A stretch of 64,000 bases of DNA from Grimontia sedimenti (GTDB taxonomy: Bacteria; Pseudomonadota; Gammaproteobacteria; Enterobacterales; Vibrionaceae), in NCBI RefSeq assembly GCF_011045095.1, contig NZ_JAALDL010000015.1, positions 91,805-155,804 on the forward strand, read 5' to 3'. The notes below the pieces were generated by a model. That model did not search any database, was not told the origin of the DNA, and saw nothing but the letters and a program-made list of their open reading frames with translations. The stretch's first letter is position 1; each line of letters starts with the position of its first letter. This document shows positions 8,362 to 24,213 of the stretch, in pieces. The position numbers were made by a program, and so were the translations under genes.

Positions 8362-10122
8362 TCAGGCATTGGCCGATAACGGCGTTTCTTGCAGTGACTG
8401 GCTGGATGCCACTTGGTTTCTCCCGGCATTTTTCGCACTGTACAGCGCTCGGTCAGCAAGGGAGACTAAGTCGCCATAGTCCTGTCCGGCAACCGGGTAT
8501 AGTGTCGCTATTCCCTGGCTGAGGGTGATTCTGTCAGCCACTTTGGAAAACTCGTGAGGAAGTCCTGCGGCTTTCAGTTCGTCAGCTATATTTTGAGCCA
8601 CCACCAATGCACCATGCTCAGTAGTGTTGGGAAGAAGAATCGCGAATTCTTCCCCACCATAACGGGCCACCGCATCCAATGGACGACGGATAACACGCTG
8701 GAAAACATCAGCCACCCGTCGTAGCGCTTCATCCCCCTGCTGATGACCATAGTTATCGTTGTAAGGCTTAAAGTAGTCAATATCACAGAGGATCAGCGAA
8801 AGCGGCTCTTGTTCACGGATGTGCGAGTGCCACATCTTCACCAGTTGCTCGTCAAAACTGCGTCGGTTTGCCACCTTGGTCAGGCCATCGACAAAGCTCA
8901 GCTCTTCCAGCTCCATGATGGCATCCGCAAGCTGCTGCTGAGTGGCTTTACGCTCTGTGACGTCACGGGCAATCACCAGCACACCAATGGTGTCATCCGT
9001 CGGGTCGCAGAATTGGGTCTTGGTGAGTTCATACCACACCATTGTGCCATCACGTTTCATCACCAAATCTTCGTATTTCACTGTGTCGCCATTTTCGAGC
9101 ACAGGAACGTCAATCTTACGGTGTTGCGCAAGTACTTCCGGTTCCATCAGATCTTCAGCATTCTCGCCTTCAAGATCATCATGCGGGGCACTCATTGCTT
9201 CTGCAAAGGCCGCATTTCCTCCCAGGAACTCATAGTTTTTGTTGTAGATGCCAATCGGATCCAGACTGGCCTTAAAGATGGAGGTCAGCACATTACTGTG
9301 TTTTTTGAGCTGCTGCTCAACTTCCTGACGAGCTTCAATCTCTTGCTCCAGCGACTGTCGCATCATGTGCCAGTTGGTCACATCATGGCTGATGCTCAGC
9401 GTACCGAATATGCTGTTTTCGTCATCAAGCAGTACAGTCTGATTAGATTCCAGCAGACAACTGTCACCATTAGGATTCGTCGTCCAGCTTTGCTGTGTAC
9501 GTCTTCCTCGAGTGCTACCGTCAGCGGAGAAAATCAGGCCTTCCTGTTCCCGCCCTTTCCAGAACCTGTCGTAAGCCAGGTTTGAGCCCACAATGCGCCC
9601 TTCTTTATCCTGAAAACAGATCAATTCAGACAGAGAGTTAATAACACTTCGGAATATCTGGCTGTCGTTTTCAGCAAACGGTTCGCTATACACAGCTTCA
9701 GATTTGGGTTCCAGCGAGACAATCCATATCCGTTGTCCGCCACACCAAACGGGCAGGCCGGAGAAACGGGCATGGCGGGGAGTACGATGATCAGAAACGG
9801 CGCGAAAATCTGCCGTCATTTCAACAAAAGGATGGGGCCAGCGGCGCGTTGCCAATAGCGCGTTAATGGTTTCTTGTTCGCGCTCTCCACGAATGCGGAA
9901 CTTGTGTCCACGCGATTCGACATTAAACAGACGCACAAAACTGCGGTTCGCATACAAGATGCTTCCGTCTTTATGGTTAATAATTGCTTTTGGAGAATGG
10001 AGATTGGCTAGATAGAGTTGCCAGGTTTTCATCGACATCACACGGCGATGGGAAACCCAGACCATTCCTAATAAAAAACCTACCAATAGCAATAACGAGG
10101 CTACCGGTAACCACTCAATCAT
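8362..10122 (-). CDS. Membrane-anchored PAS-PAS-GGDEF diguanylate cyclase
   Basis: Makes the second messenger cyclic di-GMP from two GTP. The 586-residue protein has one N-terminal membrane helix (about 5-24), then PAS-type sensor modules (about 30-125, 150-265 and 285-395) joined by Gln/Glu-rich helices, then a GGDEF domain from about 405. The active-site motif is GGEEF at 489-493, which is catalytically competent. Arg480-Pro-Leu-Asp483 lies exactly five residues before it, a complete allosteric inhibition (I-) site, so product feedback is expected. There is no EAL domain. A good ribosome site (AGGTGGAAGG) precedes the ATG. The same gene stands beside arcB in V. cholerae; the signal sensed by the PAS domains cannot be read from sequence. 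Confidence 0.9.
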   Translation of the reverse strand: MIEWLPVASLLLLVGFLLGMVWVSHRRVMSMKTWQLYLANLHSPKAIINHKDGSILYANRSFVRLFNVESRGHKFRIRGEREQETINALLATRRWPHPFVEMTADFRAVSDHRTPRHARFSGLPVWCGGQRIWIVSLEPKSEAVYSEPFAENDSQIFRSVINSLSELICFQDKEGRIVGSNLAYDRFWKGREQEGLIFSADGSTRGRRTQQSWTTNPNGDSCLLESNQTVLLDDENSIFGTLSISHDVTNWHMMRQSLEQEIEARQEVEQQLKKHSNVLTSIFKASLDPIGIYNKNYEFLGGNAAFAEAMSAPHDDLEGENAEDLMEPEVLAQHRKIDVPVLENGDTVKYEDLVMKRDGTMVWYELTKTQFCDPTDDTIGVLVIARDVTERKATQQQLADAIMELEELSFVDGLTKVANRRSFDEQLVKMWHSHIREQEPLSLILCDIDYFKPYNDNYGHQQGDEALRRVADVFQRVIRRPLDAVARYGGEEFAILLPNTTEHGALVVAQNIADELKAAGLPHEFSKVADRITLSQGIATLYPVAGQDYGDLVSLADRALYSAKNAGRNQVASSQSLQETPLSANA

Positions 10123-10252
10123 CCTTCCACCTCTTGCCCGTCATCCCTGAAGAAGCATTTTTGAATAAAAATCACGCTTCATCTTGCCACACGGTTATGA
10201 AAGAAAACGAATAGCCCTCATTGATTTTGCGAGGTATCAAACGTTGGTCACA

Positions 10253-11179
10253 TTATTGAGGAAAATGAAATGGCCGACTCGTCAAGCTACCCTGAACGCC
10301 TTTCACATTGAGCGCTCGAGCAATACCTGTCATCGCGAGCCAGCGGTTTTCACACCATTCTGGCGCCAGCAAGGTAGGCTTGCGAGCATTAGCAGAAACG
10401 CGGTGATAAACCACCTCTGCTGGTGTGCGCAAAATCATTTCAGATGCACTCTCGACATAATCGTCAAGTGAAATTGCATCAAGTCGCCCTGCCCGCCAAG
10501 CCTTTGCCATCACAGACCCCTCTACTATATGTAGTGGGTGAAGTTTAATGCCATCGGTTCCTGTCTCAATCACCTTATCAATCGTATTGATGTGATCGGC
10601 TTTGGTATCTCCAGGCAAACCGACGATCAGATGCGTACAAACATTTAACCCTAATGCACGCGCCTTTCGGGTTACCGCATCGTAACAGGCAAAATCGTGA
10701 CCTCTATTGATGCGTTTTAACGTGTTGTCGTTGGCTGTTTGAAGACCAAGTTCCAACCAAATCTCGAACCCTTGTTCTTTATAGTGGGCAAGAAGATCAA
10801 GCACGGCATCTGGTACACAGTCAGGTCGGGTTCCTACACAAAGGCCAACGATGTCTGCGCTTTTCAACGCCTCCTCATACATAGCTTTGAGCTTTTCCAC
10901 TTCTGCATAAGTACTGGTGTAAGCCTGAAAGTAAGCCAGATAACGCTTAGCTCTGTTTACTTCCGTTGCTCGCTGAGCAAGCTGCGTGGTGACAGACAAC
11001 TGTTGTGCCGTTTCATCGGCAAACGAGGCCACATTACAGAAGGTACATCCGCCCCTTCCTAACGTACCGTCCCGATTAGGACAACTGAAACCGCCATGCA
11101 GAGTGAGTTTGTGAACTTTTTCGCCATACCTGCGTTGTAAATCCTGACCAAAGGTATTCACCAGTTGATGAAGTTCCAT
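10253..11179 (-). CDS. yhcC: Radical SAM protein YhcC (TIGR01212 family)
   Basis: 308-residue radical S-adenosylmethionine enzyme. The cluster-binding cysteines appear in FSCPNRDGTLGRGGCTFCN (about residues 31-49), the wide-spaced motif special to this Elp3-like subfamily. CVGTRPDC, LELGLQT and HLIVGLPGDT follow in the usual barrel order. It is very close to E. coli YhcC over its full length, and the start MELHQLVN matches. The substrate is not known to me. In E. coli yhcC lies between arcB and gltBD, and here the same neighbours are kept. No clear terminator follows the stop at 10253. Confidence 0.93.
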   Translation of the reverse strand: MELHQLVNTFGQDLQRRYGEKVHKLTLHGGFSCPNRDGTLGRGGCTFCNVASFADETAQQLSVTTQLAQRATEVNRAKRYLAYFQAYTSTYAEVEKLKAMYEEALKSADIVGLCVGTRPDCVPDAVLDLLAHYKEQGFEIWLELGLQTANDNTLKRINRGHDFACYDAVTRKARALGLNVCTHLIVGLPGDTKADHINTIDKVIETGTDGIKLHPLHIVEGSVMAKAWRAGRLDAISLDDYVESASEMILRTPAEVVYHRVSANARKPTLLAPEWCENRWLAMTGIARALNVKGVQGSLTSRPFHFPQ

Positions 11180-11752
11180 CGTCGACCGCCCGAAAAGTTG
11201 GATAGAGGTAAAAAGCGCGCGATCCTAACATCCGACAAAAAGAGAAAACCTCGATCAAATCAATATTGGATTAAGTTTTCATCAACAAACTGAAAGTTTA
11301 TTACATTTCCTTTACACATTGAAAAGTCACACTTCTCATCCGCTTCCTATATATTCATCGAATCACCCTTATGGCGAATTTTTATTCATTTGAAATAAAA
11401 ATTCAGTCTAACGGAACCGTTTGCATAGCAATCAAAGTGCAACTTTTTATGGTAATTAATTTTCCGAAAATGTAGGATAGCTACAGCTGCGTCCAAATTG
11501 TGAGCAATAAAATTCGCCAAATAGCGCCATGTTTTAGTGTGTTATATGGGTAATTACAAAAAGCGCAGCATTTCTGCATAGAATTGCAAAAGGAGATGGT
11601 TACTGCTTTTAGGCAGTGATCGGGCTTGGTTGCCGCGAATAAACACATTTTGTGGATTCAAACTTGGCGACCGCTCAGCTGTGCCCGCAACAGGTACAGC
11701 AAGGGAAGACAAATGCTCCCCCTGCATTTGTGTCAACTGGAAGGACGTAAAC
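11180..11752 (+). other. Upstream region and long leader of gltB (first copy)
   Basis: 573 bases with no gene supported. It begins AT-rich (probable promoter zone, about 11260-11560), then turns GC-richer from about 11600. Two hairpins are visible near the gene: ACTGC/GCAGT around 11600 and a perfect 8-bp stem ACAAATGC/GCATTTGT (11709-11731, loop TCCCCCT) ending 7 bases before the ribosome site. An in-frame upstream ATG does not exist; the longer open frame from 11630 would start at a non-ATG codon with no ribosome site. Confidence 0.4.
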
Positions 11753-14700
11753 ATGACTGATTCAGTGCTACGCACCGAGGGACTTTATGTGCCCGAAATG
11801 GAACACGACGCCTGTGGTATTGGCTTCGTTGCCCACCTGAAGAACAGAAAGTCTCATGCGATTGTTACTCAGGCACTTGATATGCTGGCCCGCATGGAAC
11901 ACCGTGGCGGCCAGGGCTGTGACCCATGTAGTGGTGACGGTGCAGGTATTCTTTTACAAAAACCCCATGAATTCTTACTCGAAGAAACCCGCAAGCTAGG
12001 TATTCAACTGCCTTCATCGGACAAATACGGCGTCGGTGTGATGCTGTTCCCGAAAGACGAGAACAAGCGCCAGCAATGCCGTGAAATCTTCGAGCGCAAT
12101 GCCAAACGCCTCGATCTGGAAGTGATCGGCTACCGTGTTCTGCCAACCGACAACTCAATGATCGGCGCAGACCCTCTGAGCACAGAACCTCAGTTTGAGC
12201 ATGCTTTTGTTACAGGCGGTGTCGGCCTGTCTCTGGACGAGCTTGAGCGTAAACTGTTCGTACTGCGTAACTACACCGTGCGCGTGTGTCTGGAGAGCGT
12301 CTCAAACATTGGCGACGACTTCTATATCAACTCTTTCTCTGCAAAGACACTGGTTTACAAAGGCCAGCTGACCACCGAGCAGGTACCTCAGTACTTCCTC
12401 GATCTGCAGAACCCGTCAATGGTGACGGCGCTGGCGCTGGTTCACTCGCGCTTTTCGACCAACACCTTCCCTCGCTGGCGTTTGGCGCAGCCTTTCCGCT
12501 ATATCGCACACAACGGTGAAATCAATACCGTTCGCGGTAACCTGAACTGGATGAAGGCGCGTGAAGCTCTGCTCGAATCAGAGTTGTTCACTGACCAAGA
12601 ACTGAAAATGCTGCTGCCTGTGTGTCAGGAAGGCGCATCGGATTCTGCAAACTTCGATATGGCACTGGAACTGCTGGTTCTGAGCGGTCGAAGCCTGCCA
12701 CACGTACTGATGATGATGGTACCGGAAGCGTGGCAAGAGAATGCGAATCTGGATCCAAAGCTGCGTGCTTTCTATCAGTACCACGCAAACATCATGGAAC
12801 CGTGGGATGGCCCAGCGTCTGTTTGTTTCACTGATGGCGTGAAAGTAGGTGCGACTCTCGACCGTAACGGTCTGCGCCCAAGCCGCTATACCGTCACTAA
12901 AGACGATTACCTCATCATGGCATCAGAGTCAGGTGTGGTAGAAATCGAGCCGGAAAACATTCAATTCCGTGGTCGTCTGCAGCCTGGCCGTATCTTCGTG
13001 GCGGACCTTGAGCAAGGCCGCATCATTTCTGATGAAGAAGTGAAGAACGAAATCGCTTCTGCACAGCCCTATCAGGAGTGGGTTGAGAAGAACCTGCTGC
13101 ACATTGATAAGCTGCCAGAAGCTGATACCAAACATCATCAGCCATCTCCTGAGCGTCTTCTACATCATCAACAAGCATTCGGTGTGACCTCTGAAGAAGT
13201 GAACGAAATCATCGTTCCAATGGCAAAAGACGGCAAAGAAGCACTAGGCGCTATGGGTGCTGACTGGCCACTGGCAGTACTGTCACACCAGTCACAGCAC
13301 CTTTCTAACTACTTCAAGCAGCTGTTTGCACAGGTCACGAACCCGCCAATCGACCCAATCCGTGAGCGCATGGTGATGTCGCTGAAAACGTATCTGGGTA
13401 AAGATCAGAACCTGCTGACCGAATCGCCTATTCACTGCCGCAAAGTTGAGCTGGAATCGCCAGTACTGAGCAATGCTGAGTTGGAAAAACTGCGTGCGGT
13501 TGACAACGATCACCTGCAAGCAAAAACACTGGATATCGTATTCCGTGCCAGCGGTGAGCCAGGCAAACTTGAGCGTGCGTTGAAGCGCATCTGTCAATAC
13601 GCAGAAGATGCCGTGGTTGATGGCTACTCCATCATCCTCTTGACTGACCGTGCAGTGAACTCTAACCACGCAGCTATCCCAGCGATGCTGGCTGTCGGTG
13701 CGGTTCACCACCACCTGATCCGTAAAGGTCTGCGTGCGAAAGCCGACATCGTGATTGAAACCGGTGACGCGCGTGAAACCCATCACTTCGCCACACTCGT
13801 TGGCTACGGTGCGAATGCTGTTAACCCGTACCTCGTCTACGAAACGCTGGTGGATTTGCAGCGTAAGAAGAAGCTGGATCCGGAAGCGGATGTGGATGTG
13901 CTGTTTGAACAGTACCGCAAAGCGATCAACGCTGGCCTTTTGAAAATCTTCTCGAAGATGGGTATCTCAACCCTGCAGTCCTACCACGGTGCGCAAATTT
14001 TCGAAGCACTGGGTATCAGCAAAGCAGTGGTCGACAAATACTTCACCGGCACCGTTTCCCGTATTCAGGGCCTGTCGATTGACGATATCGCGAAAGAAGT
14101 ATTGGTTCGTCACCGTCTGGGCTACCCAACGCGTGAAATCCCTGTCCAAATGCTGGACGTAGGTGGTGTTTATCAGTGGAAACAACGTGGTGAGAAGCAC
14201 CTGTTCAACCCTGAAACTATCCACTTGCTGCAAAACTCCACCCGCAACAAGGATAAAAAGCAGTTTAAAGAATACTGCCATGCAGTAGACAGCCAAGGCG
14301 ATGATGCTGCAACTCTGCGTAGCCAGTTTGAGTTCGTGAAGAACCCTGCTGGCAGCATTCCTCTGGACGAAGTTGAGCCAGTTGAGAACATCCTGAAGCG
14401 TTTCGCGACCGGTGCAATGAGCTTTGGTTCTATCTCTCATGAGGCGCACTCCACGCTGGCGATTGCTATGAACCGTATCGGCGCTAAGTCGAACTCCGGC
14501 GAAGGCGGTGAAGACCCAGTCCGTTTTGACAAGAAAGAAAACGGTGATTGGGAACGTTCTGCTATCAAACAGGTGGCTTCTGGCCGCTTCGGTGTCACCT
14601 CTTACTACCTTGCCAATGCTGATGAAATTCAGATCAAGATGGCACAAGGCGCGAAGCCAGGTGAAGGTGGTCAGCTTCCAGGTCACAAAGTTGATGACTG

Positions 14701-16300
14701 GATTGGTCGCACCCGTCACTCCACCCCAGGGGTTGGTCTGATTTCTCCACCGCCACACCACGATATCTACTCTATCGAGGACTTGGCACAGCTGATTTAC
14801 GACCTGAAGAATGCAAACCGTAAAGCACGTGTGAACGTGAAGCTGGTTTCTGAAGCGGGTGTCGGCACCATCGCTTCAGGCGTAGCGAAAGCAAAAGCGG
14901 ACGTGGTTCTGATTGCTGGCTTCGACGGCGGTACCGGTGCATCACCACTGTCTTCAATCAAGCACGCAGGTCTGCCATGGGAACTGGGTCTGGCTGAAAC
15001 GCACCAGACACTGCTGAAAAACGGCCTGCGCAACCGCATCGTCGTTCAGTCTGACGGTCAGATGAAAACCCCTCGTGACCTCGCAGTAGCGACTCTGTTG
15101 GGTGCTGAAGAGTGGGGTGTGGCAACAGCAGCACTGGTTGTTGAAGGCTGTATCATGATGCGTAAGTGTCACCTCAACACCTGTCCTGTTGGTATCGCTA
15201 CCCAGAACAAGACACTGCGTGAGCGCTTCGATGGCCGCGTAGAAGACATCGTCACCTTCTTCACCTACATGGCTGAAGGTCTGCGTGAAATCATGGCTGA
15301 GCTGGGTTACCGCTCTATCAACGAGATGGTGGGTCAGTCACAGCACCTGAAAGTCCGCTCTGATGTCGGTCACTGGAAATACCAGAACCTGGATCTCAAC
15401 GTTGTTCTTTACAAAGAAGAGCCACGTGAAGGCGATGCAATGTACTGCCAGCGCGAGCAAAACCATGGTTTGGAAACCGTGCTTGACCGCCGCCTGATTG
15501 AAGCCGCGTCCAGCGCGCTGAAAGAAGGGCGTAAAGTCGATGCCGAGTTCGCAATTGTGAACACCGACCGCAGTGCCGGTACCATGCTGTCGAACGAAAT
15601 TTCGAAAGTGTACAAAGATCAGGGTCTGCCGGAAGCAATGAGCGTGAAGTTCAAAGGTTCTGCAGGTCAAAGCTTCGGTGCCTTCCTCGCAAAAGGCGTG
15701 AACTTCACCGTTGAAGGTGATGCGAACGACTACTGGGGTAAAGGTCTGTCTGGCGGTACGCTGGTACTTTACCCAGACGCGAAGAGCGACATCATTGCCG
15801 AAGACAACATCGTTGTCGGTAACGTCTGTTTCTACGGTGCAACCTCGGGCGAATCTTTCATACGCGGTGTAGCCGGTGAGCGTTTCTGTGTACGTAACTC
15901 AGGCGCGAAAGTGGTTGTCGAAGGTATCGGTGACCACGGCTGTGAATACATGACCGGCGGTATTGCCATTGTTCTGGGTCAAACTGGCCGTAACTTCGCT
16001 GCGGGTATGAGTGGTGGTGTGGCTTACGTTTGGGATCAGTTCAATGACTTCGAATCCAAGCTCAACCCTGAGCTGGTGGATCTGGATCCGCTGGATGAAG
16101 AAGACATCGCACTGCTGAAAGAAATGATCAGCAAGCACCATGCACTGACAGGCAGTACGGTTGCAGAAACATTCCTCGCGAACGTTGAAGAGAACCTCAA
16201 GTCTATCGTCAAAGTGATGCCACGCGACTACAAAGCTGTGTTGCAAAAACGCAAAGAAGAAGCCGCTAACAAGGAAGAAGTGGAGGCTGTAAATGGGTAA
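11753..16300 (+). CDS. gltB: Glutamate synthase (NADPH) large subunit, first copy
   Basis: Large subunit of GOGAT: takes the amide of glutamine and, with 2-oxoglutarate and electrons from the small subunit, makes two glutamates. 1515 residues. Cys21 in HDACGIGF is the N-terminal nucleophile of the class II glutaminase domain, so a 20-residue propeptide is cut off. The central domain and FMN barrel follow ([36 protein letters not shown]), then the 3Fe-4S cysteines in CIMMRKCHLNTC, and a C-terminal beta-helix with repeated GG motifs. The opening residues resemble the Gram-positive/plant branch (HDACGIGF) rather than the enteric form found in the second copy. The start is set by AAGGA before 11753. 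It overlaps gltD by 8 bases. Confidence 0.96.
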   Translation: MTDSVLRTEGLYVPEMEHDACGIGFVAHLKNRKSHAIVTQALDMLARMEHRGGQGCDPCSGDGAGILLQKPHEFLLEETRKLGIQLPSSDKYGVGVMLFPKDENKRQQCREIFERNAKRLDLEVIGYRVLPTDNSMIGADPLSTEPQFEHAFVTGGVGLSLDELERKLFVLRNYTVRVCLESVSNIGDDFYINSFSAKTLVYKGQLTTEQVPQYFLDLQNPSMVTALALVHSRFSTNTFPRWRLAQPFRYIAHNGEINTVRGNLNWMKAREALLESELFTDQELKMLLPVCQEGASDSANFDMALELLVLSGRSLPHVLMMMVPEAWQENANLDPKLRAFYQYHANIMEPWDGPASVCFTDGVKVGATLDRNGLRPSRYTVTKDDYLIMASESGVVEIEPENIQFRGRLQPGRIFVADLEQGRIISDEEVKNEIASAQPYQEWVEKNLLHIDKLPEADTKHHQPSPERLLHHQQAFGVTSEEVNEIIVPMAKDGKEALGAMGADWPLAVLSHQSQHLSNYFKQLFAQVTNPPIDPIRERMVMSLKTYLGKDQNLLTESPIHCRKVELESPVLSNAELEKLRAVDNDHLQAKTLDIVFRASGEPGKLERALKRICQYAEDAVVDGYSIILLTDRAVNSNHAAIPAMLAVGAVHHHLIRKGLRAKADIVIETGDARETHHFATLVGYGANAVNPYLVYETLVDLQRKKKLDPEADVDVLFEQYRKAINAGLLKIFSKMGISTLQSYHGAQIFEALGISKAVVDKYFTGTVSRIQGLSIDDIAKEVLVRHRLGYPTREIPVQMLDVGGVYQWKQRGEKHLFNPETIHLLQNSTRNKDKKQFKEYCHAVDSQGDDAATLRSQFEFVKNPAGSIPLDEVEPVENILKRFATGAMSFGSISHEAHSTLAIAMNRIGAKSNSGEGGEDPVRFDKKENGDWERSAIKQVASGRFGVTSYYLANADEIQIKMAQGAKPGEGGQLPGHKVDDWIGRTRHSTPGVGLISPPPHHDIYSIEDLAQLIYDLKNANRKARVNVKLVSEAGVGTIASGVAKAKADVVLIAGFDGGTGASPLSSIKHAGLPWELGLAETHQTLLKNGLRNRIVVQSDGQMKTPRDLAVATLLGAEEWGVATAALVVEGCIMMRKCHLNTCPVGIATQNKTLRERFDGRVEDIVTFFTYMAEGLREIMAELGYRSINEMVGQSQHLKVRSDVGHWKYQNLDLNVVLYKEEPREGDAMYCQREQNHGLETVLDRRLIEAASSALKEGRKVDAEFAIVNTDRSAGTMLSNEISKVYKDQGLPEAMSVKFKGSAGQSFGAFLAKGVNFTVEGDANDYWGKGLSGGTLVLYPDAKSDIIAEDNIVVGNVCFYGATSGESFIRGVAGERFCVRNSGAKVVVEGIGDHGCEYMTGGIAIVLGQTGRNFAAGMSGGVAYVWDQFNDFESKLNPELVDLDPLDEEDIALLKEMISKHHALTGSTVAETFLANVEENLKSIVKVMPRDYKAVLQKRKEEAANKEEVEAVNG

Positions 16301-17762
16301 GCCAACCGGATTTCTAGAATATGGCCGCGAACTGCCGGCTAAAAAAGACCCTGCCGTTCGTATTCAGGACAACAAGGAATTTGTACTGAACGACGAATTT
16401 GGCGAGAAGATTAACGAGCAATCTGCCCGTTGTATGGACTGTGGTGTGCCTTTCTGTCACAACGGTTGTCCTATCGGGAACATTATTCCAGAGTTTAACG
16501 ACGCCGTTTACCGCGACAGCTGGGAAGAAGCTTGGAACATTCTGAGCTCAACGAACAACTTCCCAGAGTTCACTGGCCGGGTTTGCCCGGCTCCATGTGA
16601 AAGCTCTTGTGTCCTGGGGATTAACCAGGACCCAATCACCATCTGTAACATTGAAAAAACCATTGTGGAAACAGCATACCGCGAAGGTTATGCCAAACCG
16701 AAAACCCCGACTGCCCGCACAGGCAAGAAAGTGGCGATCATCGGATCAGGTCCTGCAGGTCTTGCAGCGGCTGAGCAGCTCAACAGCGCAGGTCACTCGG
16801 TGACTGTGTTTGAGCGTGATGAAAAAGTCGGTGGCCTACTGCGTTTTGGTATCCCAGACTTCAAGCTGGGTATGGACGTGATTGACCGTAAAATCAGCCT
16901 GATGGCTGAAGCGGGTATCGAGTTTAAAGTGAACGCTCATGTTGGCGTTGATGTTAACGCTCAGCAAATCCGTCAGGACTACGATGTCGTACTGCTGACT
17001 GGTGGTTCTACTGTGCCACGCGACCTGCCAATCCCGGGCCGTGAGCTCAACGGCGTGCATTTTGCGATGGAATTTCTGGGTCAGAACAACCGCCGTGCAA
17101 ACGGTATGGATCTGAAAACTGAGGAAATCCACGCCAAAGGCAAACACGTTGTGGTTATCGGCGGTGGTGATACAGGCTCTGACTGTGTGGGCACATCAAA
17201 CCGTCATGGCGCAGCAAGCATTACTCAGGTGGAAATCATGCCGATCCCACCAGAGAAGCGCCCTGCGAATATGCCTTGGCCTCAGTACCCGATGATCCTG
17301 CGCACGTCGACTTCTCACGAAGAAGGCTGTGAACGTCACTGGAACATTCTGACCAAAGAGTTTATCAGCGACGAAAACGGCAACGTGAAAGCACTGCGCA
17401 TGGCTGACATCGTATGGAAAGACGCAGCACCTGGCGAGCGTCCAACCTTCGAAGAAGTTGCAGGCTCTGAGCGTGAAATCCCCTGTGATCTGGCATTCCT
17501 GGCGATGGGCTTCTTGCACCCAGAACCACACGGTGTGCTGGCACAACTTGATGTGGCACTGGATGACCGCGGCAATGTTGCAACACAGGACTTCCAGACC
17601 AACCAGAAAGGTGTATTCGCTGCAGGCGATATGCGTACAGGCCAGTCACTGGTTGTACGTTGTATCAATGAAGGCCGTGAATGTGCCCGCTCTATCGATG
17701 CATATCTGATGGGCGGCACCAACCTCGAGGCCAAAGCGGACTCACTGATGCTCTCCGCATAA
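16293..17762 (+). CDS. gltD: Glutamate synthase small subunit, first copy
   Basis: Flavoprotein that takes electrons from NADPH and passes them through iron-sulfur clusters to the large subunit. 489 residues. N-terminal cysteine clusters CMDCGVPFCHNGCP and CPAPCESSC bind 4Fe-4S. FAD-binding GSGPAGLAAAEQL (about 150) and NADPH-binding GGGDTGSDC (about 290) follow, with AAGDMRTGQSLVV near the C-terminus. The ATG lies inside the last codons of gltB, so the pair is translationally coupled. The sequence is clearly different from the second gltD (for example MDCGVPFC against LDCGNPYC), so the two are old paralogues and not a recent duplication. A strong terminator ends the operon. Confidence 0.95.
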   Translation: MGKPTGFLEYGRELPAKKDPAVRIQDNKEFVLNDEFGEKINEQSARCMDCGVPFCHNGCPIGNIIPEFNDAVYRDSWEEAWNILSSTNNFPEFTGRVCPAPCESSCVLGINQDPITICNIEKTIVETAYREGYAKPKTPTARTGKKVAIIGSGPAGLAAAEQLNSAGHSVTVFERDEKVGGLLRFGIPDFKLGMDVIDRKISLMAEAGIEFKVNAHVGVDVNAQQIRQDYDVVLLTGGSTVPRDLPIPGRELNGVHFAMEFLGQNNRRANGMDLKTEEIHAKGKHVVVIGGGDTGSDCVGTSNRHGAASITQVEIMPIPPEKRPANMPWPQYPMILRTSTSHEEGCERHWNILTKEFISDENGNVKALRMADIVWKDAAPGERPTFEEVAGSEREIPCDLAFLAMGFLHPEPHGVLAQLDVALDDRGNVATQDFQTNQKGVFAAGDMRTGQSLVVRCINEGRECARSIDAYLMGGTNLEAKADSLMLSA

Positions 17763-17789
17763 AAATAACGAGTGTTATCTTCCAGTTTT

Positions 17790-17815
17790 GCCAGCCCTCT
17801 GCGGCTGGCTTTTTT
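17790..17815 (+). terminator. Terminator after first gltBD operon
   Basis: GCCAGCC, loop CTCTGC, GGCTGGC, then six Ts, 28 bases after the gltD stop. Confidence 0.9.
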
Positions 17816-18211
17816 CATTTTGAACCCGCATCAAAGCTTCACCCACCAAAAATTGACAACTTTTCATAAATAACCGCTCAGATAGACCAAGTTAATCTCT
17901 GCGACAGAGTTAAAAAAACCGCCATAAAATGCTGCATGTAGGCAGTATTTTCGACATATATAGCTGTTAATCAGCAAAGTTAATGTAATGTGACGAAATT
18001 TGACCTCTTCATCATTAACCGATAAGTTGATTGGTCCGCATACTCATGTGACCTGACGCAACTATGTTCAGGCTATATAGGTATACGTAAACTCGAAACT
18101 GATTTCTTGGTTATAAACACACTCCCAGGAAGGGAGGAAGGCCAAGTATCAGTGCCAGGAAGGCATTAATACTGCAGTCACTGCCTGGAGCAGTCGCAAG
18201 GGAGAATTGCA
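17816..18211 (+). other. Upstream region of second gltBD operon
   Basis: 396 bases without a gene. It is AT-rich to about 18100 (promoter zone), then holds a GA-rich leader with small hairpins, for example ACTGC/GCAGT at about 18180-18194, just before the ribosome site AAGGGAG. No known regulator site was convincing by eye. Confidence 0.4.
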
Positions 18212-24105
<5,894 letters not shown>

Positions 24106-24127
24106 GCCGACTTCAAAACCGACAGAA

Positions 24128-24153
24128 AAGTGCCTGCAAAGGCACTTTTTTTT
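24128..24153 (+). terminator. Terminator after second gltBD operon
   Basis: AAGTGCCT, loop GCAA, AGGCACTT, then a long T-run. Confidence 0.9.
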
Positions 24154-24213
24154 CGCCCCAATTTTCGCCCGTGATACACTCTCGCTATTCCCTGATTATC
24201 AAAGAGCAACAAG

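Noticed and set aside
11630-11752. In-frame extension upstream of the first gltB
   Set aside because: No start codon with a ribosome site; it would place the cleaved cysteine at position 62, while the 20-residue propeptide from 11753 is normal for GltB.
13967-14761. 264-codon antisense frame inside gltB
   Set aside because: Shadow of a highly expressed gene; no ribosome site and no family resemblance.
24106-24213. Cobalamin riboswitch before the mtn-cbiB-btuF operon
   Set aside because: Only about 60 bases lie between the gltD terminator and mtn, too short, and no B12-box is visible.
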